This document shows, piece by piece, positions 15,556-23,184 of a stretch of DNA of 36,723 nucleotides. How positions within the stretch are numbered: the first letter of the stretch is position 1; the number at the start of each line of letters is the position of its first letter. Location of the stretch: contig JAAUZY010000009.1 of NCBI GenBank assembly GCA_014804355.1, forward strand, positions 5,353-42,075, given 5' to 3'. The stretch is from Lachnospiraceae bacterium. GTDB taxonomy: Bacteria; Bacillota; Clostridia; Lachnospirales; Lachnospiraceae. The translations under genes and the position numbers were made by a program. Under the pieces are notes generated by a model. The model saw nothing but the letters and a program-made list of their open reading frames with translations, was not told the DNA's origin and searched no databases.

Positions 15556-16614
15556 TCATTCCGCAAAATCCACATGCACATTCCCCATAGAGCACTCGAT
15601 CTGATAGGTACTGCTGCTCCCATTGGAAATACTCACTTCATCCGTCAATCCCGTATAGCTGCGGCTTCCCACACGCACATTTCCCATAGAGCACTCAATT
15701 TCATAATTGTGATCTTCCTCTGCATCGTCCAGGCTCAATTGCACATCACCCATACTGCATTTGATGTCCATATTCCCGCTGAACAGTCCGGTCAGTTCCG
15801 CCTTGCCCATGCCAAGCTCAAGGTCTGTCTCCCGCGCCACCTGTGCGCCGTCAATATGCAGTTCTCCCGCACCCACATCCAGATCCAGCTCGCCTGCACT
15901 TAGTGCATCCAATGTAACCCGTCCCGCGCCGACCGACATTCCTATGCTGTCCGCCGCCGTAAGGCCGTCGATGCTGCATGCACCTGCACCCACCTCAATA
16001 TCCATTTCACGCGCCTGCAGACCGACCGAATCCATGCTGCCGGCTCCTATTTCGATGTCCATGTATTCCGGATTAGTCCCCTTCGGCAGGTAAAGATATA
16101 CCTTAGCCTCCGTCTTAACCGTAATTCCATTCCCCGACCAGTTCCAGACGCCACGACCCGTTCTGTGTACCATCTTCAGGGTATCTCCGTTCTCCACGAT
16201 GTAGCGGAAATTTTTCGTATTCCCGGTCATACTGATTCCGACATGATCTCCCGTCGCTTCCATAATGTGCAGTTCGCACGCGCCCAGCTCCATGTAAAGT
16301 GAGCGAAGAGTATCTGCCGTCAATTCCAGTTCTACTTCCCCGTCGTTTTTACTGATACGGTTCCACTTCTCATATTTCGACCAGTTAAAGTCATCGTCCC
16401 AATCATCGTCCCAGCCGAACCCAAACCGCAGACCGCCGCCGCCTGTACGGGTATAATGAAAAGGAATCCCCGTTATGCCCATAACATCCACGTCTCTCAA
16501 CACCCTGAAACCGCCGAATAGCGCGGCTATACCACAGATCAGACATCCGATGATAAAAGTAACCAGCGCCGTCATCAGACACCCTTTTGTAAACTTACTC
16601 ATTCCTGTTTTCAT
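15556..16614 (-). CDS. DUF4097 beta-helix-type envelope protein
   Basis: A 352-residue protein: an N-terminal membrane helix (about 13-35, LMTALVTFIIGCLICGIAALFGG) followed by an acidic Trp/Asp-rich segment and a C-terminal half of repeated short beta strands. The repeats are clearly visible as alternating MDIEIGAGSMD, MDIEVGAGACSID, IGMSVGAGRVTLD, LDLDVGAGELHID, TDLELGMGKAEL, MDIKCSMGDVQL and YEIECSMGNVRV. This matches the DUF4097 adhesin-like family. Its ATG overlaps the DUF1700 stop (ATGA), and GGAGG precedes it. It probably belongs to an envelope-stress module with PspC; the molecular role is unknown. Confidence 0.9.
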   Translation of the reverse strand: MKTGMSKFTKGCLMTALVTFIIGCLICGIAALFGGFRVLRDVDVMGITGIPFHYTRTGGGGLRFGFGWDDDWDDDFNWSKYEKWNRISKNDGEVELELTADTLRSLYMELGACELHIMEATGDHVGISMTGNTKNFRYIVENGDTLKMVHRTGRGVWNWSGNGITVKTEAKVYLYLPKGTNPEYMDIEIGAGSMDSVGLQAREMDIEVGAGACSIDGLTAADSIGMSVGAGRVTLDALSAGELDLDVGAGELHIDGAQVARETDLELGMGKAELTGLFSGNMDIKCSMGDVQLSLDDAEEDHNYEIECSMGNVRVGSRSYTGLTDEVSISNGSSSTYQIECSMGNVHVDFAE

Positions 16615-17510
16615 GCCCGTGCACCTCCTCTGTTAAAAAGTCTCCGGCATAGAGAGACGATTCCTCTGATAAACGCCGGTATTGCCGTTCCGGCCATCAG
16701 CACCATCAACCACACAAACACAAGTCCGATGGCAAACAAAATAAACGCCGTTCCTACTAAACTAATTCCGCCCAAAGGTACGGAGAACAACAGTACGATG
16801 CCCGTAATCAGGAGTGCAATCGCAACTATGATTAATCCGATACCCGCAACTAAAAACGCAATGAACACTGCGAACAGTGTTGCCAGAAGTCCGACCGCCA
16901 CTCCGAAGAGTCCTCCCAGCAGTCCGATCCAGATCGGAGAAGTGAGCACTGCCAGAATCGCGATCAGCGCGATCGTCCCGCCCGACATATCCTGCTTCGG
17001 CTGCGTATACTGACCACCCGAAGGGTTTCCTGTGGAATCACCGGCATTCGTCTGCTCATAAGGGTTACTGTGTTTCCTCGTATCCTCTCTGCCTCCGTAG
17101 AAGCTGTCCGCCCCGCTTCGTTGATAATAGCCGCCCTGATAATAAGCATTATCCGCCTGTGCGGTATTACCGCCTGCCTGCTTGAATGTCTCCGCTCCAT
17201 TTCCTGCTGTATCAGCTCTTCCGTTTTGTCCTACATCCTCTGTCCGAATCAGCTCATCCCGCGATGCCTGCGTATATCCGCTGAAACCGGACTCCGTGAA
17301 CTCGCCGGTGTTCCCGCCGTCACTCAATCCCGCTTTGATCGTTCTCGCCAGCTCCTCCGGCGTACCTAACGACGCGATGACACCGCTCTCATTCTCTGCT
17401 CCGGCATCGTCGAAATAATCATTATAATATTGGATGGCTTCATCCCGCTCCGTCGGTGATACATCGCCAAGAAGCTCTGTCAGACGCCTCATAAACTCTG
17501 CTCTATTCAT
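16611..17510 (-). CDS. DUF1700-domain membrane protein
   Basis: A 299-residue protein. The N-terminus (1-65) is a DUF1700 domain: MNRAEFMRRLTELL, DEAIQYYNDYFDDAG and LGTPEELARTIKAGL. A Gly/Asn/Tyr/Gln-rich low-complexity linker (about 66-170) is followed by several very hydrophobic segments (about 175-285). DUF1700 genes regularly follow PadR regulators and precede DUF4097 genes, as here. The ATG overlaps the PadR stop by 8 bases, so translation is coupled. Probably part of an envelope-sensing or repair module; the exact function is unknown. Confidence 0.9.
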   Translation of the reverse strand: MNRAEFMRRLTELLGDVSPTERDEAIQYYNDYFDDAGAENESGVIASLGTPEELARTIKAGLSDGGNTGEFTESGFSGYTQASRDELIRTEDVGQNGRADTAGNGAETFKQAGGNTAQADNAYYQGGYYQRSGADSFYGGREDTRKHSNPYEQTNAGDSTGNPSGGQYTQPKQDMSGGTIALIAILAVLTSPIWIGLLGGLFGVAVGLLATLFAVFIAFLVAGIGLIIVAIALLITGIVLLFSVPLGGISLVGTAFILFAIGLVFVWLMVLMAGTAIPAFIRGIVSLCRRLFNRGGARA

Positions 17511-17829
17511 GCTTCAATCCTCCCTCAAAGATACTGTTTAACTTGGCGGAATACCGATACCACTCGCTGATATACAGATTAAGCTGTGCCCTTCCCTTCT
17601 CTGTCACCTTATAGTATCGTCTGTTCCTGCCCGCACATTCCATATCGTAGACTTCCAGACATTCATCCTTCTGCAGTCTCCTGAGCACGGGATATAACGT
17701 GGATTCCGAAATCTCAATGACCTGCCGCACTTCCTGCGTGATCTTATAGCCGTATGTCCCTTCCGGTTCACTGGACACCACCGCCAGCACGATCGCATCA
17801 AGCAGTGCCGCACCTGTGTTAAAAACCAT
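17503..17829 (-). CDS. PadR-family transcriptional regulator
   Basis: A winged-helix repressor of 108 residues from the ATG at 17829, preceded by AAAGGAG at an 8-base spacing; an in-frame ATG at 17865 adds twelve residues but lacks a comparable ribosome site. The sequence LLDAIVLAVVSSEPEGTYGYKITQEV, ISESTLYPVLRRLQKDECLEVYD and GRNRRYYKVTEKGRAQL is typical of PadR. It is first in the operon with DUF1700, DUF4097 and PspC and probably represses that operon. The striking periodic AT-rich array upstream (17892-18004) is a natural candidate binding region. Confidence 0.93.
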   Translation of the reverse strand: MVFNTGAALLDAIVLAVVSSEPEGTYGYKITQEVRQVIEISESTLYPVLRRLQKDECLEVYDMECAGRNRRYYKVTEKGRAQLNLYISEWYRYSAKLNSIFEGGLKHE

Positions 17830-17891
17830 GCGATAAACTCCTTTCCTGCTTTTTACATACCTCATAACGAATCATCCTCGCATTATGCATC

Positions 17892-18004
17892 AATAATATT
17901 ATATGAAGCTACATATGTTGGACATTATAATATTGTTGAATGTTATAATATTATACGCTGTATAATATTGTTTCTGTAGATACTATACGGCATATAATAT
18001 TGTT
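17892..18004. repeat. Phased AT-rich repeat array TATAATATTGTT upstream of padR
   Basis: The core TATAATATT occurs at 17926-17934, 17944-17952, 17961-17969 and 17993-18001, with AATAATATT at 17892-17900. The start-to-start distances are 34, 18, 17 and 32 bases, i.e. multiples of about 17. The gaps are filled by degenerate units (ACATATGTT near 17911 and AGATACTAT near 17978). Most units continue as GTT. It lies 60-180 bases upstream of padR. Possible operator array, promoter cluster or simple tandem repeat. Confidence 0.75.
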
Positions 18005-18062
18005 TGTCAACCTATATTTTTATAAAATCAGAGTTCTAAATGGCAACTGTATAAAAGTGCAC

Positions 18063-18294
18063 GGGCTGATCGCGCAAAGTGGTCCCGCAGTTATCGGCTT
18101 CGTCATATGGATTTTCTAAAATATTCCGATCAGGTTGAGACTACGAACGAAACCGCCCGACATTCGCCGTCCGGGCTCAGGTCGGGCTTTTCGGGACATC
18201 CATGTCCCGAAATTTCTGGATATCGAACGGAATATTAAGAAAATCTCATATTCCTACGCAAGACAACTGCGGGACCACTTTGCGCGATCAGCCC
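18063..18294. repeat. 232-base inverted-repeat element (MITE-like or structured RNA)
   Basis: A perfect 30-base inverted repeat forms the ends: the left arm (18063-18092) begins GGGCTGATCGCGCAAAG and the right arm (18265-18294) is its exact complement. Imperfect complementarity continues inward (GATTTTC...ATATTCCG on both sides). Two further hairpins sit in the centre: GCCCGAC/GTCGGGC (18155-18187) followed by TTTT, and a perfect 22-base TTCGGGACAT/ATGTCCCGAA hairpin (18190-18211). No target-site duplication and no convincing ORF were found. The shape fits a miniature non-autonomous element or a long structured transcript. Confidence 0.75.
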
Positions 18295-18611
18295 TCAATA
18301 CTTGTCTCATGTCCTATTTGACACCCTAATCCTATAGCTTTAAAACTCTTCTCACCCTATATAACGTCATACACACCACAATTTCTTCATAATTCGCCAT
18401 ACAGAATCCAACTCCCGCTTCTCCGGCATTTTCCTGCCTGTTACTTCATGGCTATCCGCATAATGACCCTGTCCGTAGCGGCGGTCGATTCCCTGTTTCA
18501 CTGCTCATTACCTGGTTTATGGCGCAAAATAACGGCTTGCCCGCGCAAACCGTATCTTTGTTTCTTCATTATATTGACCAAATGATTGAGCCGATGGTCG
18601 CCATTATACTG
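18295..18611. other. Gene-free stretch downstream of hydF
   Basis: Besides the terminator at 18526-18552, nothing convincing is seen. One plus-strand frame stays open from about 18394 to the TAA near 18633 and reads with ordinary amino-acid content (for example LLITWFMAQNNGLPAQTV), but it has no good start or ribosome site and resembles no known protein; it may be a gene remnant or chance. Confidence 0.4.
18526..18552 (-). terminator. Probable intrinsic terminator of the hydE-hydG-hydF run
   Basis: Read on the minus strand, CGGTTTGC and GCAAGCCG pair (one G-U) around a GCGG loop and are followed by TTATTTTG. It lies about 60 bases past the hydF stop. Confidence 0.55.
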
Positions 18612-19829
18612 TTAAACAGCCATCGTTCCCAATAACATTTCCAACACCTCGGGGAACGGCTGTAAACTCCGTTCGAGAATCCCGTGCATATGTGCAATTG
18701 CCACGCCGTAGTTAACGATCGGCACCCCAGCCGACCTTGCCGCTTCGGTGCGCCGCCGCATCTCCTTTTCGTTGAGCATACAGCCGCCGCAGTGCACGAT
18801 CAGAGAAACCCCGGAAAGCTCCTCGGGGAACTCTCCGCCGGCCGTAAACGTATATGCAGGCTTCACTCCCGCGTACTCCTCGATCCACTTCGGCATTTTC
18901 ACCGTCCCGATATCACCGCACTGTCGGTGGTGGGTACATCCCTCCGAGATCAACACTTTATCGCCGTCCTTAAGCCCTGACAGCGCTGCAGCGCCCTTTA
19001 CCTGCTCTATAAGCTCGCCCTTATACCGTGCGAACAGGATCGAAAACGATGTAAGCATAATATCTTCGGGCACATCTTTAGAAATTCTGTCAAATGCCTG
19101 CGAGTCCGTGATGACGAGCCTCGGCTTCCCGGACAGCGCCGCCAGCGTATCCGGCAGTTCCTCGGGCTGACATCCGACAAACATGCAGTGATGGTCCAGA
19201 ATTTCGCGCATGGTCTGCTGCTGCGGAAGTATCAGCCTGCCCTTGGGAGCGGCCGCGTCTACGGGAATTACCAAGATCACAACGTCACCGTCACGCAGCA
19301 GATCGGCGACGATATGCTTTTTGTTTTGCAGGCTCCCTGCAAACTCGCCGATTCTGGTTTTGAGGGCATTTACATTTTCGCCCGTTACGGCGCTTAAGTA
19401 GAGCGAGTTTCCGTGGAGCGGCGGCCTTTCGGATAGCAGATCGGCTTTGTTATACGCAATCAGATATGGTAGTCTGCGCTCCTCGAAAAGCGCAATCAGT
19501 TCATTATCCTTTGCTGACAGCCCCTGTGCCGCATCCACAACAAGCACCGCAACATCGGTCTTTACAAGTATCTCTCGCGCCTTTTTGACGCGCAGCGCGC
19601 CAAGCTCACCCTCATCGTCAAGCCCCGGCGTGTCGATAACGATGACCGGACCGAGCGGCAACAGCTCCATTGCCTTACGAACGGGGTCGGTAGTTGTGCC
19701 GCGAACCTCAGACACTACGGAAAGCTCCTGCCCCGTGAATGCATTTACAAGACTGGATTTACCCGCGTTGCGCATACCGAAAAAGCCTATGTGCAGGCGC
19801 TCAGCGGATACGGTATCATTTAATCCCAT
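18612..19829 (-). CDS. hydF: [FeFe]-hydrogenase H-cluster maturation GTPase HydF
   Basis: A 405-residue scaffold GTPase that carries the two-iron H-cluster precursor and delivers it to the hydrogenase. The GTPase domain has GMRNAGKSS (18-26), DTPG (66-69), NKAD (127-130) and a SAVTG loop. The C-terminal domain holds the iron-sulfur ligands in the family pattern CxH...HCxxC (C298, H300, H346, C347, C350). Length and motifs match HydF. It starts 15 bases after the hydG stop and is last in the hydE-hydG-hydF run. No hydrogenase structural gene is in the window. Confidence 0.97.
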   Translation of the reverse strand: MGLNDTVSAERLHIGFFGMRNAGKSSLVNAFTGQELSVVSEVRGTTTDPVRKAMELLPLGPVIVIDTPGLDDEGELGALRVKKAREILVKTDVAVLVVDAAQGLSAKDNELIALFEERRLPYLIAYNKADLLSERPPLHGNSLYLSAVTGENVNALKTRIGEFAGSLQNKKHIVADLLRDGDVVILVIPVDAAAPKGRLILPQQQTMREILDHHCMFVGCQPEELPDTLAALSGKPRLVITDSQAFDRISKDVPEDIMLTSFSILFARYKGELIEQVKGAAALSGLKDGDKVLISEGCTHHRQCGDIGTVKMPKWIEEYAGVKPAYTFTAGGEFPEELSGVSLIVHCGGCMLNEKEMRRRTEAARSAGVPIVNYGVAIAHMHGILERSLQPFPEVLEMLLGTMAV

Positions 19830-19844
19830 AGCTGTGTCCTTTCT

Positions 19845-21293
19845 TTAAAAGCGGAAATCGCGGCGGCCTAAGTTCTTGATATCCTCAATGTTGCGCCGCG
19901 CGATCTCGCGCACCTTTTCCTTGGGTATACGCTCCAGCTCGCGCTCCACCATCTCGTAGCCGACACGTTTTGTATCCTCTGAGGCATAGTCCTCGAGATA
20001 CTCCGAGAGCGTCATAAGCGCGTTGGGGTGGCAGCAGTTGAGTATCTGCCCGTTCTTGCACAGGCTCATGAAGCGGTCGCCTGTCCGTCCCTCGCGATAA
20101 CATGCGGTACAGAATGACGGGATATGCCCTCTCTCCATAAGCCACTTTACCACCTCGTCAAGCGTTCTCTGATCAGAAACGTCGAACTGCTCGGTGTCGT
20201 GCGGACGCGTTTCCTCCGTGTAGCCGCCGACCGACGTGCGGGAGCCGCCGCTTACCTGCGAAATTCCCAGACGGAGCAGCTTAGAGCGCACCTGCTCGGA
20301 TTCACGCGTAGATATGATCATTCCCGTATAAGGTACGGCAAGACGTATGCAGGCGGTGATCTTCGCGAAAGTCTCATCGTCAATACCGTTGTCGAATGCG
20401 GCAGGGTCGATATCGTCAGCGTGTTTGACACGCGGCACGCTTATCGTGTGAGGACCTACGCCGTGCACAGCCTCTAAGTGCTCCGCGTGCATAATAAGTC
20501 CTGCAAATTCGTACTTGTACATCTCCAGTCCGAACAGCACACCCAATCCCACGTCGTCAATGCCGCCCTCCATTGCCCTGTCCATTGCTTCAGTGTGGTA
20601 GGCATAGTCGTGCTTCGGTCCCGTGGGGTGCAGATTAAGATAGCTCTCTTTGTGGTAAGTCTCCTGAAAGAGAATATAGGTACCGATCCCTGCTTCTTTC
20701 AGCCTGCGGTAGTTCTCGACGGTGGTCGCGGCGATATTGACATTTACCCGGCGGATATCGCCGTTCTTGTGATGAACGCTGTAAATTGTCTTGATACAGT
20801 CGAGTATGTACTCGATCGGGTTGTTGACAGGATCTTCCCCTGCCTCAATGGCAAGACGCTTATGTCCCATATCCTGAAGTGCTATGACTTCCTCCCTTAC
20901 TTCCTCCTGCGTAAGCTTTTTGCGCGTAATGTGCTTGTTTTTCATGTGATACGGACAGTAAACGCAGCCGTTAACACAGTAATTCGAGAGGTAGAGCGGC
21001 GCGAAAATAACGATTCTGTTGCCGTAGAACGCAAGCTTGATCTCCTCGGCAATCTCGTACATCCTCTCGATCAGCTCAGGATCCTCGCACGCCAGAAGAA
21101 CCGATGCCTCTCGATGGGTAAGCCCGGCGCATACGCTGCCCGTCTCGGTCTTCCTGGGCCGGGCCTTTTCGAGTATGCTCGCGATCAGCTCCTTGTTATT
21201 TTTGTTTTCCTCGGCATAAGCGAGGGTTGCTCGGATCTCCTCATCGTTAATGAATTCCTCCGCTTTTAATGATTTAGGGTCATAATTACTCAT
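19845..21293 (-). CDS. hydG: [FeFe]-hydrogenase maturase HydG (radical SAM tyrosine lyase)
   Basis: A 482-residue radical SAM enzyme that cleaves tyrosine to give the CO and cyanide ligands of the H-cluster. The radical SAM cluster motif is CVNGCVYC (C106, C110, C113). The C-terminal motif CTAC...C (C395, C398, C421; CX2CX22C) is the HydG-specific auxiliary cluster site and separates it from the related ThiH. The start overlaps the hydE stop by 8 bases (ATGAGTAA), indicating coupled translation. Complete and of normal length. Confidence 0.97.
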   Translation of the reverse strand: MSNYDPKSLKAEEFINDEEIRATLAYAEENKNNKELIASILEKARPRKTETGSVCAGLTHREASVLLACEDPELIERMYEIAEEIKLAFYGNRIVIFAPLYLSNYCVNGCVYCPYHMKNKHITRKKLTQEEVREEVIALQDMGHKRLAIEAGEDPVNNPIEYILDCIKTIYSVHHKNGDIRRVNVNIAATTVENYRRLKEAGIGTYILFQETYHKESYLNLHPTGPKHDYAYHTEAMDRAMEGGIDDVGLGVLFGLEMYKYEFAGLIMHAEHLEAVHGVGPHTISVPRVKHADDIDPAAFDNGIDDETFAKITACIRLAVPYTGMIISTRESEQVRSKLLRLGISQVSGGSRTSVGGYTEETRPHDTEQFDVSDQRTLDEVVKWLMERGHIPSFCTACYREGRTGDRFMSLCKNGQILNCCHPNALMTLSEYLEDYASEDTKRVGYEMVERELERIPKEKVREIARRNIEDIKNLGRRDFRF

Positions 21294-22350
21294 AGCGTTT
21301 TCCTTTCCTGATATCTCCGATATCTGTTACGATCTCGTATCCTATTGCGCTCATTCGCTGCTCGAGACAGCTTCTGGACTGAGCTGACTCATCACCCGTG
21401 CATATCTTGTTGTCATACAGCTCGTATTTGTTCCGCACCGAAATCGGTGACAAATTCGGCATCACTACATTCGCACCTGCGAGTATGCCGCGCTCCCTGC
21501 CATCGGGGGCAATCGTGCCCAGCGCCGTTGTCGCTGGCAGCAGCACCGGCGGATAAATCAGCCGTATGATCGACAGCAGAAAGCAGGTCAGTTCAAGCGT
21601 TCCCGGCGGCTCGTCCCTAAACGGCGTGTCATGGTGCGGGACAAACGGCCCGATTCCGCACATATCGGGCTTGAAATTTTCAATAAACTTCAAGTCTTCT
21701 GCAAGCTCCTGCGATGTCTGAAAGGGCGATCCCACCATAAAACCGCAGCCCACCTGATAACCGAGCGCACGCAGATCGTTAAGGCAGCGCATACGGTTGT
21801 CAAACGACATCTCCGGCGGATGCAGGCGCTCGTAATGCTCTCTGTCGGCGGTTTCGTGGCGCAGAAGATACCTGTCTGCGCCAGCCTCGCGAAGCGCCGC
21901 ATAGCTCGCAAGACTCCGCTCACCAAGCGAGAGTGTTACCGCGCAGTCAGGGTGCGCCGACTTTAATTGTCGGATCATGCCGCACATGACCTCGTCCGAG
22001 AAATACGCGTCTTCACCGCCCTGCAGGACAACCGTGCGGAAGCCGAGTAAGTAGCCTTCATCGGCACATGCAAGTATCTGTTCCTCTGTCAGGCGGTAGC
22101 GGTCGCAACTACGGTTGCTTCGCCGAATCCCGCAGTACAGACAGTCATTCTTACAGATGTTGCAGATCTCGATCAGTCCGCGCACGAACACCGCGTTTCC
22201 GTAGATCTCACGCCGTACCCTGACGGCGTGCTCTGCGAGAAAAGCCGCAGCATCAGCGGAGCGGTTTTCGATCAGATATTGATACTCCTCTTCGGCAAGA
22301 CTGTGTTTCGTAATCAACCGTTCTGCCAGCTCTTTCATGCGCTCATTCAT
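21286..22350 (-). CDS. hydE: [FeFe]-hydrogenase maturase HydE (radical SAM)
   Basis: A 354-residue radical SAM enzyme of H-cluster assembly, acting with HydG and HydF. The motif is CNICKNDCLYC, with C66, C70 and C73 binding the 4Fe-4S cluster. GGEDAYFSDE, ETADREHYERLHP and CGFMVGSPFQT are typical of HydE. The native ribosome site before this ATG is poor, but a short upstream ORF with GGAGGG overlaps the start by 8 bases, so initiation may be coupled to it. It is first of three maturation genes. Confidence 0.96.
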   Translation of the reverse strand: MNERMKELAERLITKHSLAEEEYQYLIENRSADAAAFLAEHAVRVRREIYGNAVFVRGLIEICNICKNDCLYCGIRRSNRSCDRYRLTEEQILACADEGYLLGFRTVVLQGGEDAYFSDEVMCGMIRQLKSAHPDCAVTLSLGERSLASYAALREAGADRYLLRHETADREHYERLHPPEMSFDNRMRCLNDLRALGYQVGCGFMVGSPFQTSQELAEDLKFIENFKPDMCGIGPFVPHHDTPFRDEPPGTLELTCFLLSIIRLIYPPVLLPATTALGTIAPDGRERGILAGANVVMPNLSPISVRNKYELYDNKICTGDESAQSRSCLEQRMSAIGYEIVTDIGDIRKGKRYE

Positions 22351-22381
22351 CGGACTTCACACTCGCTACTCTTGTTCCCAT
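22343..22381 (-). CDS. Possible 12-residue leader ORF overlapping hydE
   Basis: ATG at 22381 follows GGAGGG at a 5-base spacing, a far better ribosome site than that of hydE itself. It encodes MGTRVASVKSDE and stops within the sequence GATGAATGA, overlapping the hydE start. It may couple translation into hydE. No known leader peptide is recognised, and it may not be conserved. Confidence 0.45.
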   Translation of the reverse strand: MGTRVASVKSDE

Positions 22382-22396
22382 AAAAACCCTCCAACC

Positions 22397-22426
22397 AAAA
22401 AAGCCGCGTCCTATACAAGACACGGC
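22397..22426 (-). terminator. Hairpin with T-tract in the hydE leader
   Basis: On the minus strand GCCGTGTC and GACGCGGC pair (one G-U) around an 8-base loop and are followed by six T residues. It lies about 120 bases after the DUF6465-like stop and only 16 bases before the leader ORF. It may terminate the upstream transcript, act as an attenuator, or form a 5' stem-loop if transcription starts from a TATGAT-like -10 at 22432-22437. Confidence 0.75.
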
Positions 22427-22543
22427 ATGTTATCATACCCAAAATACAAGCTGCAATACACGCGGTATCACACCTTGCTCTATTCCATATAGCCGTGCCT
22501 TTCCCTCAGACCGAAGTCTTTATGTCAGGCGACAAAAACGTTC

Positions 22544-22900
22544 CTAAAAAAGATTTACTTTCCCGACAATGCCGTCATTAATGACATAGTAAGCAGTGAA
22601 ATCCTCCGGTTTAATATAGATCTGCATATTTTCGATAGATTCCCTCTGATGACCCTTAGCGCAATAGTGAGATTTCACACGCTCAGTCACCTCTTCCATA
22701 GTCACCTCATACTCCCGATACTGCAGAAACACTTCGGGCACCACATCCTTCTTTACAGGCGCCTGTTTCTCATCTGCGCTTTTTACTTCAGAGTCTGTCA
22801 CAATCTTTGCACTTTCCTCTGCTCCGGATACTGCCGGAATAACCGCTTCACCCTTCATCTCTGTTTCCATTGTGTTTCCTGTTAACTCCTTCTTGTCCAT
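22544..22900 (-). CDS. DUF6465-like small protein
   Basis: A 118-residue protein from the ATG at 22900, which has GGGGGAG six bases upstream; the frame is open further back to 23098 but that part contains the promoter and no ribosome site. The N-terminal half is a charged, disordered-looking stretch. The C-terminal half (VFLQYREYEVTMEEVTERVKSHY, then IYIKPEDFTAYYVINDG and VGKVNLF) matches what I recall of DUF6465 proteins in Lachnospiraceae. Function unknown. Followed by the hydE leader region. Confidence 0.75.
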   Translation of the reverse strand: MDKKELTGNTMETEMKGEAVIPAVSGAEESAKIVTDSEVKSADEKQAPVKKDVVPEVFLQYREYEVTMEEVTERVKSHYCAKGHQRESIENMQIYIKPEDFTAYYVINDGIVGKVNLF

Positions 22901-22997
22901 CAACTTCTCCCCCTTGCGCCGGTTCGCCGGCTTCCTCTGTATCTGTAGTGACGCACGCACCCCCTGCGCACACCCCATCATCATAACAACTATTGCT

Positions 22998-23026
22998 ATT
23001 GTAACATTGTTTCCCTTAATCCACAA
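22998..23026 (-). promoter_or_regulatory. Candidate promoter of the DUF6465-like gene
   Basis: Minus strand: TTGTGG (23021-23026), 17-base spacer, TACAAT (22998-23003). The -10 matches consensus at five of six positions, the -35 at three. It lies about 100 bases upstream of the preferred start. Confidence 0.5.
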
Positions 23027-23040
23027 GTAATACATGTCGG

Positions 23041-23056
23041 ATTCGAATATTCGAAT
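23041..23056. promoter_or_regulatory. 16-base perfect palindrome ATTCGAATATTCGAAT
   Basis: A perfect dyad located 14 bases upstream of the -35 of the DUF6465-like promoter. Candidate operator for that gene; no regulator is assigned. Confidence 0.5.
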
Positions 23057-23067
23057 ATTTGCAACAA

Positions 23068-23111
23068 CAAAAAGACCGGCGCCCACACAGTCTCCCATAT
23101 GTCCGCCGGTC
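23068..23111 (-). terminator. Intrinsic terminator of the epimerase-GH130 operon
   Basis: On the minus strand GACCGGCG (23104-23111) pairs with CGCCGGTC (23074-23081) and is followed by TTTTTGTTG. It lies about 75 bases after the last GH130 stop. Confidence 0.85.
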
Positions 23112-23184
23112 CCATTATTTTCTTTTTACTTCTATAAAACTTCTGCCACGCCTCTTACGCCGCGAAACATCCGTTCCGCACATA

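Noticed and set aside
17892..18004. CRISPR array
   Set aside because: Units are only 9-13 bases at about 17-base phase, with no spacer-sized unique segments and no cas genes.
18135..18329. 64-codon open frame inside the inverted-repeat element
   Set aside because: No ribosome site, and its sequence is dictated by the hairpins; no sign of a transposase.
20478..21269. Plus-strand open frame opposite hydG
   Set aside because: Complement of the conserved radical SAM gene; no protein features of its own.
22397..22543. Known riboswitch before hydE
   Set aside because: No match by eye to SAM, TPP, FMN, cobalamin or c-di-GMP riboswitch cores; only a hairpin with T-tract is supported.
22901..23098. 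N-terminal extension of the DUF6465-like protein
   Set aside because: The extension overlaps the promoter, has no ribosome site, and a strong GGGGGAG supports the ATG at 22900.
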